DNA from: Gnetum montanum
Taxonomy: Eukaryota > Streptophyta > Gnetopsida > Gnetales > Gnetaceae
NCBI GenBank assembly: GCA_015680685.1
Contig: MNCI01009275.1
Coordinates: forward strand, 116,838 to 180,837
Direction: 5' to 3'
DNA: 64,000 nucleotides
The notes beneath the pieces were generated by a model. That model saw only the letters and a list, made by a program, of their open reading frames with translations, was not told the DNA's origin and ran no database searches. Shown here in pieces: positions 23,060-34,021 of the stretch. The position numbers were made by a program, and so were the translations under genes. How positions within the stretch are numbered: the stretch's first letter is position 1; the number at the start of each line of letters is the position of its first letter.

Positions 23060-25681
23060 AACGGTATATGGGAAAAACCTACCAATTCTAGCAAAACAAA
23101 TAGGCCAATGTAATAGTGAAAATAGAAGGAGTCTCATTGCCATACTCAGTAGAGGTACTTGCAAAAGCTCTCAACATCCCAAATGAAGAGGAAAATGTAG
23201 CATAGATCTTGAAAAGATCAGACACTGATGGTAAAAGGTTGTGGTTACAAATGGCATATGGAAAAGAAGATAAAAATTATAGTGAGCTCACATCCAAAGA
23301 GAAAATATATTTCAAGATTAGAACCTATTACTTGTTTCCAACCAAAATGCTCAACAAGATATCTACATATGTAGCCAAAGCAAATGCAATTCTGATGGAG
23401 AAATTCAATGCCAACATAGCCCATATGTTCCTCCTTGAAATCCAAACGTGGTTTGAAGCAAAGAAGGCAAGGAAACTAACACTTCCATTCCCTTGTCCTA
23501 TCAAGAAGTTGTGCCAACAAGCTAGAATCCTAGGATATGCCAATGATGTCCCAAGGAAGGTTTGAAATGCTTCTTATACAAAAATGTTCAAGTCAATGCC
23601 ACCAATGAAAGATTAGTTGGAGAAGTTAACAAGCACTGAGGATCCTATAGGTTCCACTCCTACCGATACCATTCTTGCTATCGAGCAATGGCAAAAAGTA
23701 GGACCTAGCAACCAATTGAAAATTGAACAACAATAGTAATAGCAACAACAAGAAGCACCACTTCCACTACCATAAGACTAAAAATCATCCATGAGCCACT
23801 TACAATGAATTACAAAGATAATGACTTGAGGGATAAGGGAAGGAGCTAATCTATATGAAGTTTAGGAGAGCTCCATTAGGCCCACTATATCCACAGATCC
23901 AACAAGTGGACAAATGTCACTATAAGCAAGAGGAGAGGATTACTAGGTGTAATAGATATCTAGAAATGTTGCATCATTTTAAGTAATGCTTAAAACTAGT
24001 GAATGTGCCACTATTATGGTCATTCAACACTAGGATGCAACAGAAACTATAGAGGTCATCACTAACCATATCAAGGAATCCTTCAATGTACCTATTATGC
24101 CATCAGTTGATATCTCTAAAGCATGGGATGCTCAAATGCTTGTTGAAACCTCAATGACTCCTGTGGAACATGAAGACATTTTCATTAGACTACTAAAGAT
24201 AGGCCAAGTCATGTAGAATCTCTTTGATATCCCCAACAATATCATTGTAGTCTATTCTGATATGATAACCACAAAGGGAAAGTTGATTATGGCAAAAACC
24301 AGAGCTAAACATGTAGAGAACACAGTGCAATGGTTGCAAGTAGAATTATCCAATCTAAGAGCTAAAAAGAAAGACCTTGCACAATTTGTAGCGCCTAACC
24401 AACTACAATAATTTAGAATTAACCATGTGAGGTAATTGATTATCCACAATATGAAGATGAAAAGGGAGAAGGAAAAGGTAGTGTGGGATGCATCAATGGC
24501 TGAAGCTCAAACGTATGCACATGCCAAAGCACTTACAACCTCATAATAAGAGAATAAAAAACTTCTTGTTGATAACACCAGGTTGGTAGATATTGAGAAG
24601 TAGAAAAATGTTCTCGAAGAAAGCATTCATCAACTTAGAGGAGAACTTATAAGTTTCAACTTGGATATGAGTCACTTGGCTAGGGAAAACAGAAAGCTAT
24701 CCATGGAAGAAATCTGCATCATCTATTAGAAGTTTGTAATAGAAATTAGTAAGAGGTAAAATGAGGCTACGAAGCATGAATGAATTGAGAAAATATTTAA
24801 AGACCACATGTGCACGTACAAACAGATAAATGAAAAAGTGATCCTCATGGCAAAGGCAAGAATCAACTCTATCTTAGCTTAGAACCCAAACTGGTAGCCA
24901 AGTCTAAATAGCTTAGCCCATGTCCACCAAGCTAAAGTGAAGAATAAGGACCTACAAATAGAAAACCCAATAGAATACATGGGATTAGCAAACCTCTAGT
25001 ATGATAATTTGGCCATGTTAACAATAGGTAGGCCTTGAAATGAGTTAGAGTAGTAGGGAATGCCAATTTATGCTATATGAGAAAGATCTTGCTAACAAAA
25101 GGATGCATTACAAAAAGTTAAATATGGCAAAATCTAAACTAGAAATTGTCAAGGCTAGCTACCATAGGTGAAAATATGTAGCAACAAACTTGACATGTCA
25201 CATGTCAAATTATCAAGAACTCAAAAAGATAGCTAGAGCATTTGAAGAGGAGAGATGGTAGTTTGTAGCCTAGTATGTAAAAGCAAATAAGATGTTTCCA
25301 CTATTGCCATGCCCATGGGGTGTACCCACTCCATCCAACATTGAACAACAAGTGTGAATGGTACATGATCCAAGGATAGAAGAAGAGAAGCTTTAGGCAC
25401 TCCTAAACCACTATCAATTTTAGAAGCCTAACGACAAAGGAAATAAGCCAATGGAAGAGCCTCCACTACCTAGAACATGATCTACATCGAGCTATTTTAA
25501 ATTTAGTTTTTTCTCTTATCATGTAACTATGTAATTTTTGTAAAAACACTAATGCAGAAGTTTAAGTCATGTAAATAGTTAGTAAGTCATGTCAAGACGA
25601 ATCTACCTCCCAATTTTGTAAGGGGCTCTATCCTCATTTTCGTTTTAACTCAAGGATGAGTTTCCAATCAGTTATTGGGGT
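23060..25681 (+). pseudogene. C1: unusual LTR-flanked ORF with possible plant transposon domain and coiled coil
   Basis: Reading across stops gives one long protein of roughly 800 residues without RT, integrase or protease motifs. The N-terminal part (open 23209-23565) has YFKIRTYYLFPTKMLN, then a run of Ala, Asn and Ile, then LPFPCPIKKLCQQA. This pattern resembles the domain known in plant retroelements as putative plant transposon protein (my recollection of PF20167, not searched). The C-terminal half (24050-25330) is charged and heptad-like (EKEKVVWDASMAEAQTYA, LRGELISFNLDMSHLARENR), suggesting a coiled coil. C2 (42831-45880) aligns over the same segments, so a real protein once existed. 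Stops are mostly at Gln codons. Confidence 0.66.
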
Positions 25682-26544
25682 ATGATAATGTCGAATTTTC
25701 ATCTATTGTGATATCGTAGAAATAATGTCATAACCCATGCTACATCATCATTTATATGATGTCTCAAGATGCATGTAGCCCTCTAAATACTAACACTTGG
25801 GTGCATGATCAATAACGTTTCCATTCCACCCTTAGCAAAACTCTTGTAGTTTGCTTTCATAGTTAGCAATAGAGTGAATGCTCGTAGTGTGATGTTTAGA
25901 AATTGTCCAAAATATTTATTTGAGTAAAATGCACTTAGCACAATTCATGATCAAAAATAATGATCAAGATTGCTTCTCATCATTGTAGCATCCACTTAGT
26001 TTACTATTTTACATAGATTAATTTTCATGTTTACTTAGTTAACTTTTTACATTTTCAAAGTACTTTCCTTTGCTTGTTCATTATTAAAGTGGGATGAGTA
26101 CGACTAGTTTTGGGTGCTTAAGTATAATCGTTTGGTAATCCTAGTAGTGTTATTGCCTAGTTTTCCCATTAGCATAAAGCTTGGTAACCCAGTAATGGTT
26201 ACATGAGCCCAAGGCACGTATAGTAAACCAAGAGTAAAAGCTCATTGCTATAGGCTAGAATAGACTTACATTCTTGTCATTACTTAGACTTAGAATTTCA
26301 CTTTGTTTCCATTATGTTTATGATTAGGAGTAAAATGATCATAACAACATCACTTAACATATGCCTCATTATAAGTTAAACCATACACTTAGACTTCACT
26401 AACTCAAAGTGGGAAGATAGCGATCACAAACTTAACCTTAATTACTAGCATAATAACATTGTCCATCCACAGATTATGATCTAGTCATGCACTAGCACTT
26501 GTGACTTTTATGGTAGAGTGTTGGGATTGCTCCACTACTCATCA
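25682..26544 (+). repeat. 3' LTR of C1
   Basis: It is preceded by a polypurine tract (ttattggggta), starts TGATAATG and ends ctactcatca at 26544. It aligns with 22147-23059 in its right two thirds. Its U3 keeps one GATATC (about 25710) and is shorter, so the LTRs have diverged. Confidence 0.75.
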
Positions 26545-27373
26545 CCAACTTAAAATTTTCTCTTCTTGTAAACAAAAATATTGAAGGTAACATTAAAGGA
26601 ACTTATGTATTCATCATAAATATGAAGGGCTTTGAAGCTTCTACAAAGAAACAAAATTTATGGTATTAAACCAAAATTTGAAAGCAAGGATTTCACCCAT
26701 CCATAATTTGCATATGATACATTATTATTTCTTAAAGAATATACTATAATTCTTCACAAAATTACAAGCTATTAATCACGTGTACTCTCACTATAAATCT
26801 TTGTAAAATCAACCTATTTAAGACTTTGCTAGATTATCATACTTTTATGGTTAGTATCTAAGACTCTATTAATAAAAGATTTAGGTGTTTCATAGAAAAA
26901 GATGTTCATCTAATGGAAAATTTATGAATATTTTTTTTTCTTTTTTGTTTTAGTTGGGGAAGAAGAGGACATTCCAATTGGTTAAAGTATAGATAAACCT
27001 TAGTATAATACAAACTTCATTTAAGTAGTTATAAGGATTTTATAAAAATTGGTATTAAAAATATAAATATTTATAAATAATTCTATAGCTAAAGATTTGA
27101 TTACTTAGTTTGGCTACATGCCTTAGAGATCATTATCTTAATATCTTAATTCTTTTATTTTATTGAAATAGGCTATGATCTTTGATGATAAGTATAAAGA
27201 AGAAGTAAACTATTTTATATATCCTTTAAAAAAATTAGCAAAATGATGGGATGTTAGGAGAGTAGATGCAAGGATCTTAACATACATCTTAGTATCTTCT
27301 CCATTTACTTAAGCCATCTAGAATTTTTTACCATAATCTTAATAAAGCTATTATCTAGAAACTTGAATCTAGT
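26545..27373. other. AT-rich stretch, nothing recognised
   Basis: No open frame, repeat border or domain is visible on either strand. I looked here for the missing half of the RTE LINE and did not find it. Confidence 0.5.
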
Positions 27374-27800
27374 TGATGAGTGACGAGTATGCCTAATGTC
27401 CAAAGTATGATCTATAACTATCACAATGGACTATGTGTTAATTTGTGGATGAAGCTAACTTAGTATCTAAATAGTCACTATCTTTGCACTTGGACTAGTT
27501 GCCATTCTAACATGTATGGTTTAGTTCAAGGTGAGGTGTATGATCATAATACTATTCAACATTTAGTAACCCTAATGAAAAATATAGAAACTAATTAGTA
27601 AAAATAATACACAATAGAGTAAATTCTAATCTAGCCTAGGTGATAAGTGTCTGATTCTCAACTTGTTATACATGTTTAGAATTCATGTACTGAGCATTGG
27701 GCTTACCAAATGTTATCTTATTGGACAAACCAAGCAATAACATTGCTAGGATTTCCAAGTAAATACATATTTAACCTTAAAACTGGTTGTAGTTATTTCT
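27374..27800 (-). repeat. LTR fragment, minus orientation
   Basis: On the minus strand it ends cactcatca (27374-27382 reads tgatgagtg). Before that it has the aaaccatac, aactagtccaagtg and ttggtaagcc phrases of the C1 LTR ends. No TATA part remains, so it is truncated. Confidence 0.6.
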
Positions 27801-27854
27801 GCAAATTATGAAAGTGAAAATGAAATGAAGCTGAATCACATCTAAAGACCTCAT

Positions 27855-29907
27855 CATTGGCATTGTTGTCAAGGATCTTTAGTTAGCTTCATGTGCTTAT
27901 AGGACAGTGAAAATCCTTCACATTGTTGGATCGAACCTTGAAGTCATAATAATTCTAACACTATTAACAACTACAAAAAGCATGCTAAATTTTTCTTCTA
28001 ATCCAAAATGTCTTCTTCTCATAGGCATCGTGGGTCAAAACTACAAGTTCTCCAAGAATGCAAACTGGTATTTACTCATCCAAATGATTTTGTGCCTAAT
28101 TTCACCTTCATTTTGAATCAAGATGAATAGATGTGATGGAGAGACATGGAGGGAAAAGTTGTGTTTCTACCTAATCGATTAGTTCTTGGGATGCTACCCT
28201 AGATTCTTAAGAGGTTAGGCATCCAAGATCTCAATCATGAATATGTTGTGTAGGAACTTGAATATTGAGACTATCATCCCATTGAAACACAATGGAAAAG
28301 AGATTGAAAATAGGAGAAATGCTATGAAGTTGTGAAGGGGAAATGGTTTTATAACTCCTTATTCCTACTAAACCAAAAATATGATGAGGATCCCCTCTTT
28401 GAGGATTCTCAACATGTAGACTCTCCTCCCCTTGATTTTGATAAAGGAATCTTGAACCAAATCTTATAGTCCACTATAAATAATCCTAGTTTAGGCAAGA
28501 ATGGATCTCATGATCATGAGGGATCCAAATGTGGGAGTCATGGTAGGGACAAGAATAGGCATCATGATGATGATCGTAGCTATGACCATCAAAGAAGGGG
28601 TGGCTAGCACCACTATGCTAGTCCTTCTTCCTCTTCATCTTCATCATCCTCTTCCTCCTCAAGATTTGACTAAAATTGCAAAGGGTGTGATCATGATATA
28701 GGTGGTCAATAGGATAGAAATGATTGTAATTGTAGGGCCTATCAAGATGATCAAAGGTGTGGACATTCAAGGAAGGTCCACCACCATGAGAAAAGGAGTA
28801 GTAGAGGGCATCATAGGCACCATGACCATCATAGAGGTCATGATAATGATGAGCCTTTGCTTGCAACTTGAAACATACTGAACATTATAGAGGTAGTCAA
28901 AATTCCAAAAAGGCATATGAATGATAACCAAATAAAGTAGTTGGATATGAACAACATCCTTAAATTTGAAGAGGGATACAACTCATATTCGTGGAATCAT
29001 CTATAAGCCTTTCATGATGCTTGTGCCTTGTAGAACATAGAAAATGATTGGCAAAAACTTAAGCTATTTCCCATTATACTCATAAGAGAAGTAGAAAGTT
29101 GATACTGCTCTTTGGAGCCAAAATAAATTCATATATGGAGTATGATGCTTGAGTTATTTAATGACAAACATCAAATGTACCCTTGAGTGTCCAACTTGAG
29201 AAACTAGATCCAAGGTTGGTGACATGGAACACATAAACCCTTGGATGTAGCCATGGGCTAGTATTATTCTCTTTTGAAAAAATGTTCTAGCCATGGTTAT
29301 TCTCAAAGGAAGTAGCTTTGCAATATCATAGATGGGCATTGATCAAAAACACGGAGAACCCTTGGGATCTATGCCCAAGGAAGATTGTCAAAATTAAGAG
29401 CCCATCAAATCCAAATGCTTATTGAGAAGGTTGCAAAAGAAGAAGGGGAGCTCAGAAAAAGAGAAAGTGTAGAGGAGTACAACTAGGAACCTTCCATAAA
29501 AAAAAGAGAAGTATAGTTTGTTGACAATGAGGACGAGGCACTGCTTGATGATGCGATGTAATGAAAAACATTGTCAATCTAGAAATCTATATTCAAAATT
29601 TTGGCTAAGGTAGATAAAATGTGAGACTCTTTAGATGAAAATTTCCAGATAGCTCTAAAAATTGCAAAGAAATCCAAAGATCAAAGTAGTGATCATGATT
29701 GCAAGAGAAGGAAGGAGGCTAAACATGCCCACCAAAGGGATAATGGCAAGGCTGTTGTAGTTAAAAAGGTTTTGAAGTCTAAATTAGATGATGATGATGG
29801 GTGTGATATCTACCAATATGAACATCCTAATGGATGTTTTCCTATATTGTCACACTTGTAAGAATTTGGGGTGTATGCTCTAAATCTTAGATTGGCAAGA
29901 AGGCAAG
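27855..29907 (+). pseudogene. Element B2: primer site remnant and gag
   Basis: It starts at a decayed primer binding site (ttggcattgttgtcaagga, compare 30750-30768) and follows the B1 gag in order: a leader region with the stops DE*M*WRD, a Ser-rich and His/Asp/Arg-rich block (28600-28870), and a stop at 28869. The gag core follows (IPKRHMND, LDMNNIL, LFNDKHQMYP, RRTLGIYAQGRLSKLRAH) and then CDIYQYEHPNGCFPILSHL. It is interrupted at 29907 by insertion of B1 and resumes at 36595. The open frames at 28501-28701 and 28618-28866 are out of frame with gag. A 5' LTR is not recognisable next to the primer site. Confidence 0.83.
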
Positions 29908-30749
29908 TGATGGGATGCGATATCACATGGGCCACGATATCGCATCCCATGTGATATCGTGTATGTGATATCACATCATTCCCAATGATATTGCATACGC
30001 GATATCACGGTGCACTGCCAAGTCTATAAATAAGAGGCAACTCTCCCTTGTTTCGGAATCTAGGCTAGACCATAGTGAAACTCTGGAAATTTTTTCCCTC
30101 CAGAGATAGAATAATTTCCATGTGCCGCAGTAGGAACTCCAGAGTGAACGGATCTTTATTCGAGCAAACATTGTACCTGAACACAAGATTGTGTACAGCA
30201 ATAAAGATGAACTTCTTGGATAAACCTTGCAATGCATGGAATAGGCTAATTAGGATTTTATTTACTATTATTTATTATTTGTCATTTAAATGCTTTATTA
30301 GTAATTAAATCTCTTTCAACCCTTCTCTCCTAGTTAAGTGCCTCAGTACAACCACTTCGAGCACGTGCGTTACACTTGGTGATCCCAACAACAACTAGCG
30401 TTTGGTAACTAAGGTTGCATCGGTTTGGGGTGTGAACAGTCAGTGGGAATGGATGCTGACACTAGGTTAATTTAGACTTAGTTAGTTAGTTAAATTTAGT
30501 TAATTAGTTTCTCCACCCTTCACCTTGTTAGCATAGGAAATAAAACATAAAAAGACATAAAAATCATATACCTCAAACTTACTTAACCATACATCATGAC
30601 AACTACAAGTAAGTCTGGGAAGACAAGGAATGATTAACCTTAAGTGTTCCATAAGGAGTGTAGGCACTTAGTCTATGGAGTTCGACCGGATCGCACGTGA
30701 TACGCTCGTATTTGTATGGTTGAGTGTATGGGTATCTCGCCACTCATCA
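29908..30749 (+). repeat. B1 5' LTR, 842 bp
   Basis: TGATG at the start and CATCA at the end form the terminal inverted repeat. It contains the GATATC array, TATA box (30025), polyadenylation signal in gcaataaagatg (about 30199) and the cggatcgcacgtgata region near the end. The same LTR occurs at 1-244 and 35974-36589. Confidence 0.93.
29919..30032 (+). promoter_or_regulatory. GATATC array and TATA box of the B1 LTR
   Basis: GATATC begins at 29919, 29936, 29953, 29967 and 30001, with GATATT at 29987. The steps are 17, 17, 14, 20 and 14. The TATA box tataaata starts at 30025. Each palindrome sits in a longer dyad such as cgatatcg or gtgatatcac. Confidence 0.68.
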
Positions 30750-30750
30750 T

Positions 30751-30769
30751 TGGCGTTGTTGCCAGGGAC
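30751..30769 (+). other. Primer binding site of B1
   Basis: tggcgttgttgccaggga begins one base after the LTR end. This resembles the tRNA-Asp-type primer site (TGGCGCCGTTGCCGGGGA) I know from plant Athila/Tat elements, with C-to-T and G-to-A changes. Confidence 0.75.
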
Positions 30770-30939
30770 TAAGTGTTTGTGCGCTAAGTAGAACATAGGA
30801 AATCACTCACATCATTCGGAGCTTAAACAAACCTTAGGGTTAATTAAACGAAAAATTATATACGGTTAAATAGCACATCGATAAGACACAATATCTTCTT
30901 CTTCTTCTCACAAGAGCATTACACCACCTAGGGATAATA

Positions 30940-31775
30940 CAAGAAATAGTCAACCATCAAAAACACATAACCAAAATCTGCTAGTTCCTCAACAATATCA
31001 GATAGTCTATACTCATCCCGATGAGTATATTCTAGACTTTACCTTTATCCTCCATCAAGATGAATAGCTATGATGGAGAGACTTGCAAGGTAACATAGTG
31101 TTATTCCTAGATCGGTCAGTCCCAAACATGCTCCTCCGTGCTTTGGCACAGATCAGCATGACACAACTCTATGCTGAATATGTTATAGGCAATTTTGATA
31201 CAAGGGATTACCATCCCATAGAAGCACAACGTATCAAGGACTCATGGCAGGAGATCCATCATACACTGTTGAAGGGAAAAGGCGTCCCGCACGTCCTAAG
31301 TGAAATTGAAGATGGTGAACCACTTATAACAGGTTCTCCATCAGATAATGTTCCCCCTCCTAATGATGGTGAGGAGGTAGGGTATCAGAACTTACACTCT
31401 ATGATATACAACCCTGGTTCTAATCCCTGTGAATGCCAACTATTCACTGAGGGAACAAAAACACATGATAAGGACAGGCACTTAGATCATCATCATGATT
31501 GGGGCCATAGCAGCCTAAGAGAAGGCAAGAAGCATCTTCATGGTGATCGTTCTCCTTCTTCTTCCCCTTCATCACATCACTCACCCTCTCCTTCCACATC
31601 TGGGTGCAGCCACCAAGAGCATAATGGTGTGGATAGAGGTAGGCAAAATGAGAGATCTCAACGAGAGAGTCGAGAGCGAGAATCAAGGCATGAACGAAGG
31701 AAAAGTAGGGAACAACATAGACATCATAGACATCATGAAAGAGATGATCATGATGAGCCCCTACTTGCAACCTGA
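30940..31775 (+). pseudogene. B1 gag leader with Ser-Arg-His-rich tail
   Basis: The N-terminal part of the family-B gag region. The clean open frame is 31083-31775. Upstream the frame continues across TAG (31065) and TGA (31071). The first half has QISMTQLYAEYV and YHPIEAQRIKDSW. The tail (about 31540-31770) is low complexity, rich in Ser-Pro, then in Arg-Glu-Ser repeats, then in His and Asp, ending DEPLLAT and TGA at 31773. B2 has the same three stops at homologous positions (28128, 28134 and 28869). The tail resembles arginine-serine-rich proteins in composition. A role in RNA binding or nuclear import is only a guess. Confidence 0.72.
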
Positions 31776-32815
31776 AGTATGCTCGATATAACAAAGGCAG
31801 TGAGAATACCAAAAAGGCATCAAATAGATAGTCAGATCAAACGATTAGATATGAATAATATCCCATGCTTTGAAGGGGGATACAATGCTGATCCCCAACA
31901 TCATTTACAGGCATTCCTGATGCCTGTGCCTTGCAAAACATAGAAAACGAGTGGCAGAAACTAAAGTTATTTCCTAGGACACTCATAAAGAAAGCAGAGA
32001 GTTGGTCCCGGTTCTTAGAACTAGAAACCATTAGGAGATGGAGTACGATGTTAGAATTGTTCAATGACAAATACCAAACATACTCTAGAGTGTCTAACTT
32101 GCATAAGTAGATCCAAGGATGGAAACAGGGTACTCATGAACCCTTGGATGCTGCCATGGACCGATACTATGCATTGTTACATCGTTGCCCAGGCCATGGT
32201 TACACACAGAGGGATCAAATTCACCACCTCATAGATGGGCTAAGGTATGAAACTAGGAGAACCCTTGGGACTTATGCCCAAGGGAGACTATCAGAACTTA
32301 GAGCCCATGAAATTCATCACTTGTTGGAGCAAGTAGCCAAAGAAGAAAGGGAGCTCCAAAAAATAGAGAGCGCAGAAGAATACAACCATGATCCTTCCTT
32401 TCGGAAGAAGGGAGTGAAATTTTGCGATGAAGAGGATGAGTTGCCATTGGAAGAGTTGGTGAACAGAAAAACCTTGCCACTCCAGAAGTTAACAACTGAA
32501 GTGTCGGCTAAGGTGGATCAATAGCGGGATTCCTTAGAATCTAGACTTGAAACTGTCTTGAAAATCGTAGAGGAGTCTAAGGAGGAACAAAGTAGTGACA
32601 AAGACAAGACAAAACTGAGAGATGTAGGCCATGCACGTAACAATGGTAAGGGGAAAACAACTATCTTCAATGAGGTTGTAGATTCAGACATAGACAATGA
32701 CGGTGGATGTGAGATCTGCCAATATGACTATCCTAAGGGATGTTGTCCAATCATCTCACATCTACAAGAGTCTGGGGTGTATGCACTTAACCCAAGACTT
32801 AACAGACAATAAACA
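31776..32815 (+). pseudogene. B1 gag core and Cys-rich segment
   Basis: Gag structural region: RIPKRHQIDSQIKRLDMNN, a one-base frameshift near 31917, then the capsid-like block WSTMLELFNDKYQ and the open piece 32144-32524 with RRTLGTYAQGRLSELRAH. After a TAG at 32522, a second open piece (to 32812) ends with CEICQYDYPKGCCPIISHLQ and YALNPRLNRQ. The Cys-x2-Cys and CC spacing is not a standard CCHC knuckle but is conserved in B1, B2 and B3. A Pro/Tyr/Gln-rich stretch follows to about 33240. Confidence 0.78.
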
Positions 32816-33249
32816 CCATGAAGGTTAACTTATCCCCAAGGTAACCCAAGCTAGTTCTACCAACTGTTAATGTACTATCCAAGTGGAACTCCACCACAAC
32901 CCATCAGGCAACATCAATAGTGGCAACACCCATAGTCATGGGGGATGCCACTGCCTGGACAACAATACCCTTACCGGCAACCTGATCCTTATGGCTATTA
33001 CGTGTAGCAGCCAATTTCTCCAAGTGACTCTATGGATCACACAACTCCCCAATGTCACTACCAAGTTTGAGAGTATTTTAGAAGGACTCCTTTTCCTCTG
33101 AGAGATAGTCCACATCCATACTATCCTCCAAATCCATTTGCCACTCTTCCGCCAGTAATTCGACTATCACTAGCCCCAACAATGCAAGGGGAACTTCCCA
33201 CTCAACCGTAGCAACGTAACGCTACGAGAGCTATAAACATTCAACTCAC

Positions 33250-33840
33250 TGTTGGTTTTGACAACCACAAGAAAAGAAGACCTTTCTTCAGAACGAAAAG
33301 CTTAGACAAGCTCTCACAATAACAAGCAGTTGAGTCCACAACCACTCGTCCAACAAATAAGGCTTCAAGGCTCCCTTCAGTCCAACAACAGAGCTTCACG
33401 CATATGGTTATGTTAACACATACTGTAATGGACTGGATCAAGGTAGGCCACCTTCCCAGGAAACTCTCTGATCCTAGAAGCCCCTTAATCTATCTACAAA
33501 TCACTAGGAACAAACCACATAAGGCTCTTCTTAGCTCAGGTTCTGGAGTCAACTTAATCTCACGAGAAATGTATCAAGCCTAGAACCTGCCCCAACTTAA
33601 GAAGAGCAATATCCAACTTGAGNTTTCCTTGGAGATATCTAAGGTAAATATTTATGGAAAGATTGAGAATAAGAAAGTTCTGTGCATCACATACAGTGAC
33701 TCAGAGGGTGATGACATGGAGGAATGCTCAGCATCCCTTCCATGTAATCAGTGTGCCCAAGAAACACAAATCCAAAGGTGCCTGTATGTAGCAACCACAC
33801 AACAAGTGGATACCTCGTGGTTGATAGCTAGTTGAAAGAG
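33250..33840 (+). pseudogene. B1 protease remnant
   Basis: The frame shows VMDWIKVGHLPRKLSD, SPLIYLQITRN and KALLSSGSGVNLISREMY. B2 reads ALLDLGSSINLIS and B3 AVLDLDSGVNLIS at the same place, so the catalytic Asp of this aspartic protease is lost in B1. An N at 33623 replaces sequence that B2 still has (37410-37470 region). After about 33840 only a short remnant precedes the 3' domain. RT and integrase are absent. Confidence 0.72.
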
Positions 33841-34021
33841 CAACCCAATATGCATGGAACAAACTAGGGGAACAACCCACGCTAACAACGAAGGCATAGA
33901 CACATTGGAATATGAGCGTCGCCAACTTCCACCCCTTAATCTAAGAACATCAGTAGGGAGAAGTTGGACACTTTTACGAAATTCAAATAGACGTTCATTA
34001 TTTCGGATCTCTCCCTTGCAA

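Noticed and set aside
31444-31812. Minus-strand open frame of 122 residues
   Set aside because: It is antisense to the gag leader, whose plus frame is supported by B2.
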